Positions 32,986 through 40,570 of a stretch of DNA of 64,000 bases are shown here, in pieces. Origin of the DNA: an uncultured Eubacteriales bacterium (GTDB lineage: Bacteria; Bacillota; Clostridia; Oscillospirales; Oscillospiraceae); assembly GCA_900545515.1 (NCBI GenBank), contig UQZA01000009.1:24849-88848 (forward strand), read 5' to 3'. The notes beneath the pieces are model-generated. The model made no database searches and was not told where the DNA came from. It worked only from the letters and a program-made list of their open reading frames with translations. How positions within the stretch are numbered: position 1 is the first letter of the stretch; every line of letters starts with the position of its first letter. A program made the translations under genes and the position numbers.

Positions 32986-33076
32986 GACAGGCAGGAGTAC
33001 GGGAGGGACTATGTTGCGACCGTAAGACTGTCGGGCAGGATCGATTGAGACGCCCCTACTTCCGTCTGCCCCCCGA

Positions 33077-33231
33077 GGCGGTAGGGTGCGGCATCCTTGG
33101 CACACCGGCGGCAGAACGCTCCGGGACCTGTTACGGTTCCGGCAAATCCGGACTGACTCTCAGGCCGTACGAATTCGCCTGGGGCTCCGGCAACCAGCCG
33201 GCCTCTTCTGCCGGCGCGCCCGGGAGGCCGC
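33077..33231. repeat. dispersed near-palindromic repeat, copy A
   Basis: It begins GGCGGTAGGGTGCGGC and ends CCGGGAGGCCGC. It is similar over its whole length to copy B at 63728-63881, sharing CACCGGCGG(C/T)AGAA, CGGCAAATCCGG, CTCTCAGGC, GTACGAATT and CTCTTCTGCCGG in the same order. It lies between galM and the M16 pair. Confidence 0.8.
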
Positions 33232-33391
33232 CCCCGTCAGTGCAAAAGGGTAAGGTCGTGCGTTTCGCCTTCAGATTTGCGGCGGTGCGGAAGGAGATGG
33301 TGTAAGAGGCCATGTAGTAGCCTTCCCACCTGGGGGCGGGGAATAGACGGCGGGTAAATGGGAATATGAAACCAAGAGGGAAATTCCGACA

Positions 33392-33440
33392 GGGCGTGGG
33401 GATTTTTTTGGAAAAGTCCCGTACGCCCCTTTCCCTTTTT
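33392..33440 (+). terminator. terminator-like hairpin before the M16 pair
   Basis: GGGCGTGGGGA (33392-33402) pairs with TCCC-GT-ACGCCC (33417-33428), followed by CTTTCCCTTTTT. Confidence 0.55.
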
Positions 33441-33510
33441 GGAGAATTGGTATATAATGGAATTATGATGCAGGGCTATCCTGCTGCAATGAAAATAAAG
33501 GATGGAGTCT

Positions 33511-34779
33511 ATGGAGCAAACAATCGAGCTGTTTCCCGGTGTGAGCCTCCGGGGCGTAACCACCGGGCGGTTTAAAAGCGCCTGCCTCAGCTGTAGCTTT
33601 CTCCGGCCTCTGTGCCGGTCCGAGGCGGCGAAAAATGCCCTCCTGGCCAACGTGTTGATCCAGGGTACAGATGTACACCCGGATTTGCAGAGCATTTCCC
33701 AGGCGCTGGACGGCCTGTATGGCGCAAGCCTGGGGCCTCTGGTGCGGAAGAATGGGGAAATCCAGACCTGGGGCTTCTACCTCAGCTTTTTGGAGGACCG
33801 GTTTGCCCTGGAGGGGGACCGGGTTTTGGAGCCTATGACGGAGCTGCTGGGGGAGGTGCTTCTCCGGCCCCGGCTGGTGGGGGGCGCCTTGGATCCGGAC
33901 TATGTGGAGCGGGAGAAGGAAAACCTCATCAGCACCATAGAGACCTCCCTCAATGACAAGCGGGTCTACGCCGGGCAGCAGATGCTCCGGGCCATGTGCC
34001 GGGACGACGGCTTCGGCGTCCCCCGGCTGGGAGAGCCGGAGGATGTGGCGGCCATAACTCCCGGGGAGCTGTACCGACATTACCGGCAGGTTTTGGGCAC
34101 CTCCCAGGTGGAGCTGTTTTATGCCGGCAGCGCCCCCCTGGAGGCGGTGGCGGAGCTGCTGCGCCGGGCGCTGCAGGAGCTGCCACGCCAGACCCCGGAG
34201 CCTCTGCCCTTTGCCTCCATGGGCAGGCGGGGGGAGCCCCAGTATTTGGAAGAAACCATGGACTTAACACAGGGAAAGCTATCTATGGGTTTCACCACAG
34301 GCATTACCACCCGGGACGCCGGTTTTCCGGCACTGATGGTCCTGAACGCCCTGTTTGGCGGGGACCTGACCAGCAAGCTGTTTCTCCACGTGCGGGAGAA
34401 GCTGTCCCTGTGCTATTATGCGTCCTCTTCCGTCTATGGATCCAAGGGCATCCTCACCGTGTCCTCCGGTATTGACACCTGCAACTACCAGCGGACCAAG
34501 GAGGAGATCCTCCGGCAGCTGGCTGCCTGCCAGGCCGGAGAGATCACCCAGGAGGAGCTGAAGGCAGCTCAGGAGGCCATTTGCTCCAGCCTGCGCACCA
34601 TTCCTGACGCCCCGGGACGGATGGAGGACTTCGCCCTGTTCCGTCTGCTGAGCGGGTTCCCCCTGGACCGGACGGGCTACCGGGACGCCGTCCGAGCAGT
34701 CACCGTGGCTGACGCCGCCTGGGCGGCCAGACAGGTGGAGCTGGACACCATCTTTTTCCTGAAGGGGGCCAAGGTATGA
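33511..34779 (+). CDS. M16 family protein lacking the zinc motif (YfmF-like)
   Basis: This 422-residue protein has the insulinase-like two-domain layout but lacks the HxxEH zinc motif; the family's second-half motif GKLSMGFTTGI...DAGFPALMVLNALFGGDLTSKLFLHVREKLSLCYY is clear. In Bacillus the pair YfmF and YfmH cuts EF-P-linked 5-aminopentanol precursors; here it is coupled to the active subunit by ATGA overlap. ATG 33511 follows AAAGGA with normal spacing. It is expected to form a heterodimer with the downstream enzyme; the substrate in this organism is inferred. Confidence 0.85.
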   Translation: MEQTIELFPGVSLRGVTTGRFKSACLSCSFLRPLCRSEAAKNALLANVLIQGTDVHPDLQSISQALDGLYGASLGPLVRKNGEIQTWGFYLSFLEDRFALEGDRVLEPMTELLGEVLLRPRLVGGALDPDYVEREKENLISTIETSLNDKRVYAGQQMLRAMCRDDGFGVPRLGEPEDVAAITPGELYRHYRQVLGTSQVELFYAGSAPLEAVAELLRRALQELPRQTPEPLPFASMGRRGEPQYLEETMDLTQGKLSMGFTTGITTRDAGFPALMVLNALFGGDLTSKLFLHVREKLSLCYYASSSVYGSKGILTVSSGIDTCNYQRTKEEILRQLAACQAGEITQEELKAAQEAICSSLRTIPDAPGRMEDFALFRLLSGFPLDRTGYRDAVRAVTVADAAWAARQVELDTIFFLKGAKV

Positions 34780-36056
34780 AGGAACAGCGTTATCCCCAGC
34801 TGGACGAACGGGCGGTGACAGCCACCCTGCCCAACGGACTACCCGTATGCGTGGTGCCAAAGCCGGGGTTTGCCAAAAAGTGCGCTTATTTTGTCACCAA
34901 TTACGGTTCCATGGATACCAAATTCACCTGGATGGGCCGGGCTTATGATACCCCGGCGGGGGTGGCCCATTACCTGGAGCACAAGATGTTTGAGATGCCG
35001 GACCGGGACGTGATGCAGGAGTTTTCCGCCCTGGGCGCCAATCCCAACGCCTTTACCAGTTATAACATGACGGCCTACTACTTCACCTGTACGGAGCATT
35101 TTGAGGCCTGCCTGGAGCTGCTGCTCACCTTTGTCTCCACCCCCTATTTCACCGAGGAATCTGTGGAGCGGGAGCGGGGGATTATCGCCCAGGAGATCCG
35201 GATGTATGAGGACAGCGCGGACAGCCAGGTTTATGAGGACCTGTTTGCCGCCATGTACCGCCACCATCCCGTCCGGGTGCCCATTGCCGGGACTGTGGAG
35301 AGCATTGGGGCCATTACACCGGAGATTCTCCGGAGCTGCTATGATGCCTTTTACCATCCCGCCAACATGATGCTCTGCGTGGTGGGGGATGTGGACCCGG
35401 CCCAGGTGGTGGCGGCGGCGGAGCGGATTTTGCCTCAGGAGCGCCGCCCTCTTCCGGTGCGGGACTACGGGCCGCCGGAGGAGCCGGGGTGCTGCACCTC
35501 CGGTACCTGCCGGCAGATGGATGTGGCCATGCCCACCTTCCAGATGGGCTTCAAGTGCCCCTGGCCCGGCTTTGGACCGGCAGGCGCCCGCCAGGAGCTG
35601 GTGGGAGACCTGGCGGCGGAGGCCCTGATGGGGGAGTCCTCCCGACTGTATCTGGAGCTGTACCAGGCGGGGCTCATCGACTCCTCCTTTGCTGCCGGAT
35701 ATGAAGACATGCCCGGAGTGGCCCTCCTCAGCTGTGGCGGAGACAGCCGGAATCCAGAGGCCGTCCGGGACGCCATTTGCGCCGGGGCGCGCCGGTTGGC
35801 TGCCGAGGGGGTGGAGGAGGAGCTGTTCCACCGGCTGAAGCGGTCCGCCCTGGGCCGCCGGGTCCGGGCTCTGGATAGCTTTGACAGCACCTGCTTCCGC
35901 CTGTGCCAGGCCCATTTTTCCGGCACGGACTTCTGGACCTTCCCGGCGGAATACGACGCCGTCACCAAGGAGGAAGTGGAAGCATTTCTGCGGCAGACTG
36001 TGCGAGAGGACCTTTGCGCCATTTCCGTGGTTCTGCCGCGCCAGCAGGAGGTATGA
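34776..36056 (+). CDS. M16 family zinc peptidase (YfmH-like)
   Basis: This is the catalytic partner of the pair. The zinc motif HYLEH is in GVAHYLEHKMFEMPDRD near residue 70, with the distal glutamate further on (ERERGIIAQEIRMYED), and the total of 426 residues matches the family. Its start overlaps the upstream stop (ATGA), and lgt follows with ATG 36059 just after its stop. It probably trims peptide substrates together with the YfmF-like protein. Localisation is cytosolic, as no signal peptide is visible. Confidence 0.9.
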   Translation: MKEQRYPQLDERAVTATLPNGLPVCVVPKPGFAKKCAYFVTNYGSMDTKFTWMGRAYDTPAGVAHYLEHKMFEMPDRDVMQEFSALGANPNAFTSYNMTAYYFTCTEHFEACLELLLTFVSTPYFTEESVERERGIIAQEIRMYEDSADSQVYEDLFAAMYRHHPVRVPIAGTVESIGAITPEILRSCYDAFYHPANMMLCVVGDVDPAQVVAAAERILPQERRPLPVRDYGPPEEPGCCTSGTCRQMDVAMPTFQMGFKCPWPGFGPAGARQELVGDLAAEALMGESSRLYLELYQAGLIDSSFAAGYEDMPGVALLSCGGDSRNPEAVRDAICAGARRLAAEGVEEELFHRLKRSALGRRVRALDSFDSTCFRLCQAHFSGTDFWTFPAEYDAVTKEEVEAFLRQTVREDLCAISVVLPRQQEV

Positions 36057-36058
36057 CA

Positions 36059-36994
36059 ATGCTCACATATACAGAAATTTCCTTCCCAGGTCTGGGGATT
36101 TCTCTAAATCCCTCCACAGGGATTACCCTGGGCAGCTTCAGCATCCGTTGGTATGGCTTGGTGATTGCCCTGGGGCTGTGCCTGGCGGTGCTGTATGCCT
36201 GCCGCCGGAGCCGCCAGTTCGGCTTCCGGGAAGATGACGTCATTGATGGGGTCCTGTGGGTGACTCCCTTCGCAATTCTCTGCGCCCGGGCCTATTACTG
36301 CGCCTTCTCCTGGGAGCAGTATGCCGCCAACCCCATCTCCTGCCTGTATATCTGGGAGGGGGGCTTGGCCATTTATGGCGGTGTTATTGGGGCAGTCCTT
36401 GGCTGCCTGGTGTACTGCCGGGTGAAGAAGCTGAATGTATTTGCCCTGCTGGATCTGGTCTGCCTGGGCTTTCTCATCGGCCAGTGCATCGGCCGGTGGG
36501 GCAATTTCTTTAACCGGGAGGCCTTTGGGGAAGAAACGAGCAGCTTTCTGCGCATGGGCCTGTACAACCCGGTTACGGGCCAGACGTCCTATGTCCACCC
36601 CACCTTTCTGTATGAATCGCTGTGGAATCTGGTGGGCTTCCTGCTTCTGCATTTCCTGTCCAAGGGCCGGAAGTACGACGGCCAGACGGCTTTGCAGTAT
36701 ATGGCCTGGTACGGAGCGGGCCGGGCGGTGATTGAGGGCCTGCGCACCGACAGCTTATACATTCCCGGCACCAGCCTGCGGGTGAGCCAGATTTTGGCGG
36801 CGGTGGGCTGTGTGGTGGCGCTGGTCATTCTGGCGGTGCAGGCTGTGCGGAAGCACGATCCAAGCGGCCTCTTTGTGAACCGGGTGGCGGTTGGGCAAGC
36901 TCCGGAGGAACCATCGGAGGAGCAACCGGGGGAAGTGCCGGTTGAGGAGAAAAAAAGCCTGAAGGACCGGTTCCAGACCTGGCTCAGAACATAA
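36059..36994 (+). CDS. lgt: prolipoprotein diacylglyceryl transferase
   Basis: Lgt transfers diacylglycerol to the lipobox cysteine of pre-lipoproteins, the first step in lipoprotein maturation. It is a seven-helix membrane protein with the signature GRWGNFFNREAFG (near 140-152) and GAGRAVIEGLRTDSL near 220. ATG 36059 is chosen because AGGAGG lies 8 nt upstream; ATG 36053 would be too close. The C-terminal tail past residue 265 is charged (EEPSEEQPGEVPVEEKKSL) and longer than usual. The window's own lipoproteins (genes at 4187 and 55965) are expected substrates. Confidence 0.95.
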   Translation: MLTYTEISFPGLGISLNPSTGITLGSFSIRWYGLVIALGLCLAVLYACRRSRQFGFREDDVIDGVLWVTPFAILCARAYYCAFSWEQYAANPISCLYIWEGGLAIYGGVIGAVLGCLVYCRVKKLNVFALLDLVCLGFLIGQCIGRWGNFFNREAFGEETSSFLRMGLYNPVTGQTSYVHPTFLYESLWNLVGFLLLHFLSKGRKYDGQTALQYMAWYGAGRAVIEGLRTDSLYIPGTSLRVSQILAAVGCVVALVILAVQAVRKHDPSGLFVNRVAVGQAPEEPSEEQPGEVPVEEKKSLKDRFQTWLRT

Positions 36995-37045
36995 ACTTTT
37001 TGTAAAAAAACGGAACCTATGTCACCGGACGGGCCGGAATTGTGT

Positions 37046-37051
37046 TATAAT
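37046..37051 (+). promoter_or_regulatory. -10 element upstream of the small helical protein
   Basis: TATAAT at 37046-37051, 35 bp before ATG 37087; the -35 is not convincing. The SD GGAAGGAG is at 37071-37078. Confidence 0.5.
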
Positions 37052-37086
37052 ACAAGGAGAAACCTGAACCGGAAGGAGATACTGCC

Positions 37087-37416
37087 ATGAGCCATTTTGA
37101 TGAATTCTGGAACCGGGCCGCCAGTGCAGCCCAGACCGCCGCCTCGGCCACGAAGCGGGCGGCAAATTCCGCCAAGCTCTCCATTGCCATTGCTGCAGAG
37201 GAGGAGAAGGTCAAGTCCGCTTACCAGGCCATAGGCAAGCTGTATTATCAGGACCAAATTGCCGCCGCCACACCATCCGGACCGGCCTATGATGAGCAGA
37301 TCTGCCGGATCGATGCCGCCCTTCAGCGCATTGGGGAGCTTCGCAGCCAGCGGGACGTGACCCCACCCCCTGCCGGTTATGGAGAGGACAGCGATTTTGT
37401 CGATTTGGTAGAATAG
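37087..37416 (+). CDS. small helical protein of unknown function
   Basis: The 109-residue protein is Ala/Lys/Glu-rich and predicted helical through most of its length (WNRAASAAQTAASATKRAANSAKLSIAIAAEEEKVKSAYQAIGKLYYQDQ), ending in PPPAGYGEDSDFVDLVE. It has no signal peptide or cysteines. It resembles short conserved proteins seen in Oscillospiraceae; no function can be proposed. Codon usage and a good SD support it as real. It is followed by a structured non-coding region. Confidence 0.7.
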   Translation: MSHFDEFWNRAASAAQTAASATKRAANSAKLSIAIAAEEEKVKSAYQAIGKLYYQDQIAAATPSGPAYDEQICRIDAALQRIGELRSQRDVTPPPAGYGEDSDFVDLVE

Positions 37417-37420
37417 TTTG

Positions 37421-37616
37421 GGTGCGGGCAGACCTGCTGCCGGGGCTAGGAAATGCCTGTAGCAGCAGGCCTGCCTGTTCGCCGCATTGGAAAGAACGTG
37501 CGTGCAGCGTCCAGTGGCGGGACTGCATGGGCAGTATGAAAGTAAAAAAGCTGTGCCATGGGTATGCCTGTCTGCAACAGGTGGACAGGCTGCTCTTTTT
37601 TGGCAAAATGGCACAG
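37421..37616 (+). ncRNA. structured intergenic RNA candidate ending in a terminator
   Basis: Stem 1: GGCAG-a-CCTGCTGC (37427-37440) with GCAGCAGG-c-CTGCC (37462-37475), a 13-bp helix broken by one mismatch. Stem 2: CGCC..TGGA (37480-37491) with TCCA..GGCG (37510-37519). Then a terminator GCCTGTC (37566-37572) / GACAGGC (37584-37590) followed by TGCTCTTTTTT, enclosed by a 9-bp repeat CTGTGCCAT / ATGGCACAG (37551-37559, 37608-37616). A separate TATAAT follows at 37648. It does not match the SRP or 6S RNA patterns I know. Confidence 0.45.
37566..37601 (+). terminator. intrinsic terminator of the structured intergenic region
   Basis: GCCTGTC-11 nt-GACAGGC followed by TGCTCTTTTTT. Confidence 0.8.
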
Positions 37617-37647
37617 AATCATGCTTTCTTTTTTAAGGGACATCGTG

Positions 37648-37653
37648 TATAAT
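37648..37653 (+). promoter_or_regulatory. -10 element of the DUF1015-ispE-spoIIR-add operon
   Basis: TATAAT at 37648-37653, 57 bp before ATG 37711, with only a weak -35 (TTTCTT). Confidence 0.5.
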
Positions 37654-37710
37654 GAACGGGAAACCCGGCGCAGATTTGGCCGGGAACATAAAACGAAAGG
37701 TTGGAGCTTG

Positions 37711-38949
37711 ATGAACGCATTTTTGCCGGCAAACATTCTGATTCCCCAGGTGGATTCTATGGAGAAATGGGCAGTGATCGCCTGTGACCAGTTTACCTCT
37801 GACCCCGCTTACTGGGCCCGCGTGGCCGAAACCGCAGGGGACGCCCCCTCTACTCTGCGCCTGATTCTGCCGGAAGCAGAGCTGGGGACTCCTCAGGAGG
37901 CAGCTCATACAGAGGAGATCAACCGGACCATGGAGGCCTATCTGGCCAACGGCTTGTTCCGGACTTATGAAAATTCGTTTGTCTATGTGGAACGGACGCT
38001 CCAAAATGGCTCTGTCCGCAAGGGCCTGGTGGGCATGGTGGACCTGGAGGCTTATGACTACAACCCCGGCTCCACCTCTGCCGTCCGTGCCACGGAGCGG
38101 ACGGTGACGGAGCGTATCCCCCCCCGCCAGCGGGTCCGGCGGAACGCCAGCCTGGAGCTGCCCCATATTCTGCTGCTGTGTGACGACGACCGGAAGGTGC
38201 TGCTGGAGCCCGTCGGGGCCAAGAAGGAGAGCTTGACGAAGCTGTACGATTTTGACCTCATGGAGGGCGGCGGCCACATTACTGGCTACCTGGTCTCTGG
38301 TGAGGAGGCGGCGGCCTTTGAAGACCGTCTGACCGCCTATACCGCCGCCTGCCCGGAGAAATACCAGGATCTGCCCGGCGCGTCCCTGGTTTTTGCTGTG
38401 GGCGACGGCAACCACTCCCTGGCCACGGCCAAGAGCTGCTACGAAGAGCTGAAGGCCAAAAATCCCGGGGTGGATCTGTCGAACCACCCCGCCCGGTATG
38501 CCCTGGTGGAGCTGGAGAACATCCACGACGAGGCTCAGCAGTTTGAGCCCATTCACCGGGTTGTGGTGGAAACTGACCCCGAGGCCCTGTTGGCTGCACT
38601 GGAGCCCTGGTGCGCACCAGATGGCTATCCCATCACCTGGTATGCTGGGGAGAAAACCGGCACGGTGTACCTGGACCGGAGCCGCAGCCAGCTGGAGGTG
38701 GGCGTCCTGCAGCAATTCCTGGATGAATATCTGGCGGCCCATCCCGGGAAGATTGATTACATCCACGGCGATGAGGACCTGAAGAACCTGGCCCGTCAGG
38801 ACCGGGCCATTGGCTTCCTGCTTCCTGCGATGGCCAAGAGCCAGCTGTTCCGGGGCGTGGTGGCCGACGGCGTTCTGCCTCGGAAGACCTTCTCCATGGG
38901 CCACGCCCGAGAGAAGAGATATTACCTGGAAGGAAGAACCATTAAGTGA
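37711..38949 (+). CDS. DUF1015 family protein
   Basis: This soluble protein of 412 residues matches the DUF1015 family: it opens with MNAFLPANILIPQVDSMEKWAVIACDQF, and carries FAVGDGNHSLATAKSCYEELK, ENIHDEAQQFEPIHRVV and LPRKTFSMGHAREKRYYLEGR. DUF1015 is common in anaerobic Firmicutes; no biochemical activity is established as far as I know. The conserved DGNHS motif is a likely active or binding site. It has its own -10 and overlaps ispE by GTGA at 38946-38949, so it is translationally coupled to MEP isoprenoid synthesis and sporulation/repair genes. Confidence 0.85.
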   Translation: MNAFLPANILIPQVDSMEKWAVIACDQFTSDPAYWARVAETAGDAPSTLRLILPEAELGTPQEAAHTEEINRTMEAYLANGLFRTYENSFVYVERTLQNGSVRKGLVGMVDLEAYDYNPGSTSAVRATERTVTERIPPRQRVRRNASLELPHILLLCDDDRKVLLEPVGAKKESLTKLYDFDLMEGGGHITGYLVSGEEAAAFEDRLTAYTAACPEKYQDLPGASLVFAVGDGNHSLATAKSCYEELKAKNPGVDLSNHPARYALVELENIHDEAQQFEPIHRVVVETDPEALLAALEPWCAPDGYPITWYAGEKTGTVYLDRSRSQLEVGVLQQFLDEYLAAHPGKIDYIHGDEDLKNLARQDRAIGFLLPAMAKSQLFRGVVADGVLPRKTFSMGHAREKRYYLEGRTIK

Positions 38950-39806
38950 GTGTGACACTGCGCGAAGGCGCGTTTGCCAAAATCAATTTGACACTGGATG
39001 TGCTGGGCAAGCGGCCCGATGGTTACCATGACATTCAGTCTGTGATGCAGACCATCTCCATCCGGGATGATGTGGAGGTGGAGGTGGGCACGGCAAAGCC
39101 CTGGACCCTCTCCTGTGACAAAGAGGACGTACCTCAGGACAGCAGCAACCTGGCCTGGAAGGCGGCGGAGATGTTCTGCCGGGCGGCCAAACGGGACCCG
39201 GAGGGCGTGGCCATCCGAATCACCAAGCGCATTCCCACCCAGGCGGGCCTGGGCGGCGGCAGCGCCGATGCCGCTGCAGTCCTGCGGGCTTTGAACCGGC
39301 ACTATGACTATCCTTTTTCCATCTATGCTCTGGCAGAGCTGGGGGCAGAGGTGGGAAGCGACGTGCCCTTCTGCACCCTGGGAGGCACGGTGCTGTGCCA
39401 AGGACGGGGAGAGCGGCTGCGGAAGCTGCCGGATTTGCCGGAGACCCTGTTCGTGGTGTGCAAACCGGACTTTCCTGTGTCAACCCCTGAGCTGTACCGG
39501 CGGTTGGATGAGACCGCCATTGCCCGGCGGCCGGATCACACCGCCATGGAGGCGGCCATTGTCCAGGGGGATGTGGGCGCCATAGCCGGGCAGCTGTGCA
39601 ACGTCTTTGAGCCGGTGGTGACGGAAAAGCACCTGGAGCTCAATTATATCAAGTCTCTGATGAATTCCTATGGGGCTTTGGGCTTTGCCATGTCTGGGTC
39701 TGGCCCGTCGGTGTATGCCATCGCGCCCTCTTTTGAGTATGCTGCGGTAATCTGCACCATGCTGAAGGACAACTATCCCCAGGTTTTCATTGCCAAAACT
39801 GTATAA
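38946..39806 (+). CDS. ispE: 4-diphosphocytidyl-2-C-methyl-D-erythritol kinase
   Basis: IspE phosphorylates CDP-ME in the MEP isoprenoid pathway, the same pathway that ends with the IspH fusion at 7840. The GHMP kinase motifs are visible: FAKINLTLDVLGKRPDGYHD at the N-terminus, the phosphate-binding loop PTQAGLGGGSADAAA (near 97-111), and SGSGPSVYAIA near 258. GTG 38946 is the only start that keeps the N-terminus intact and overlaps the preceding stop. Length of 286 residues is normal. Confidence 0.96.
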   Translation: MSVTLREGAFAKINLTLDVLGKRPDGYHDIQSVMQTISIRDDVEVEVGTAKPWTLSCDKEDVPQDSSNLAWKAAEMFCRAAKRDPEGVAIRITKRIPTQAGLGGGSADAAAVLRALNRHYDYPFSIYALAELGAEVGSDVPFCTLGGTVLCQGRGERLRKLPDLPETLFVVCKPDFPVSTPELYRRLDETAIARRPDHTAMEAAIVQGDVGAIAGQLCNVFEPVVTEKHLELNYIKSLMNSYGALGFAMSGSGPSVYAIAPSFEYAAVICTMLKDNYPQVFIAKTV

Positions 39807-39860
39807 TTTTTGAGGTTACCGTCCATACTGTGAGAAATTACGGATGGACGGTGACTTTTT

Positions 39861-40475
39861 ATGGCGCGGTTTTGGAGACGGTTGGGAATTTTGGCCCTGG
39901 CGGCGGGAGCTCTCACCTGGGGGGCGGGCCTCCTGCGGGACAGCAAGGCACTGGAGGAAAATTTGGTCCGCCTCCATGTGGTAGCCAATTCCGACTCTCA
40001 GGAGGACCAGGACCTGAAGCTCCAGGTGCGGGATGCCATTGTAGCGCAGCTAAACGGTGTGATGGAAGAGCTGGACTCTGCCCAGGAGGCCAAGGAGTTT
40101 CTGGCAGAACATCTGGGGGAATTGGAGGACACGGCTAACCGGGTGCTGCAGCAGGCCGGTTCCCATCTAAAAGCTCAGGTGAGCTTGGCCCTGGAGGAAT
40201 TTCCCACCCGGGTGTATGACACCTTCCAGCTTCCTGCCGGGCTCTATGAAGCGCTGCGGGTTACCATCGGGGAAGGAGCGGGGCACAACTGGTGGTGTGT
40301 GGTATTCCCCACCTTGTGTGTCCCCGCTTCCTCAGAGGGCTTCCAGGAAACGGCAGAGGCCTCCGGTCTCTCCAGCCAGCTGGCCGGAACCCTCACTCGG
40401 GAGGAAGGGGAATACGAAATTCGTTTTCAGTTCCTGGATTGGCTGGGGCAGGTCAAAAATTGGCTTCATTCGTGA
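39861..40475 (+). CDS. spoIIR: stage II sporulation protein R
   Basis: SpoIIR is secreted by the forespore and signals the mother cell to activate SigE by way of SpoIIGA. A short N-terminal hydrophobic segment (GILALAAGALTWGAGL) is followed by the family block ENLVRLHVVANSDSQEDQDLKLQVRDAIV and the strongly conserved GEGAGHNWWCVVFPTLC. At 204 residues it is of usual size. It points to endospore-forming ability. It is 54 bp downstream of ispE and 95 bp upstream of addB; a forespore-specific promoter is not obvious in the gap. Confidence 0.95.
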   Translation: MARFWRRLGILALAAGALTWGAGLLRDSKALEENLVRLHVVANSDSQEDQDLKLQVRDAIVAQLNGVMEELDSAQEAKEFLAEHLGELEDTANRVLQQAGSHLKAQVSLALEEFPTRVYDTFQLPAGLYEALRVTIGEGAGHNWWCVVFPTLCVPASSEGFQETAEASGLSSQLAGTLTREEGEYEIRFQFLDWLGQVKNWLHS

Positions 40476-40570
40476 TTTTCGACTGCCCAAAGCCGTGTGC
40501 AGTCAGGACGCATTCCCCGGAAATCAGACTCTACAGGGGATTTGCACCAATACAGAAATGAGGTGAACCC

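Larger units (their letters stand above)
32986..33510. other. intergenic region holding repeat copy A, a terminator and a -10
   Basis: No gene is supported. It contains repeat copy A (33077-33231), then about 150 bp without recognisable features, a terminator-like hairpin (33392-33428), and TATAAT (33453-33458) about 50 bp before the next gene with only a poor -35. Confidence 0.6.

Noticed and set aside
37421..37616. 6S RNA, SRP RNA or tmRNA in the structured gap
   Set aside because: No terminal closing stem as in 6S, no SRP core GGUCAGG...GGAAGCAGCC-like segment, and no tRNA-like ends or tag ORF for tmRNA.
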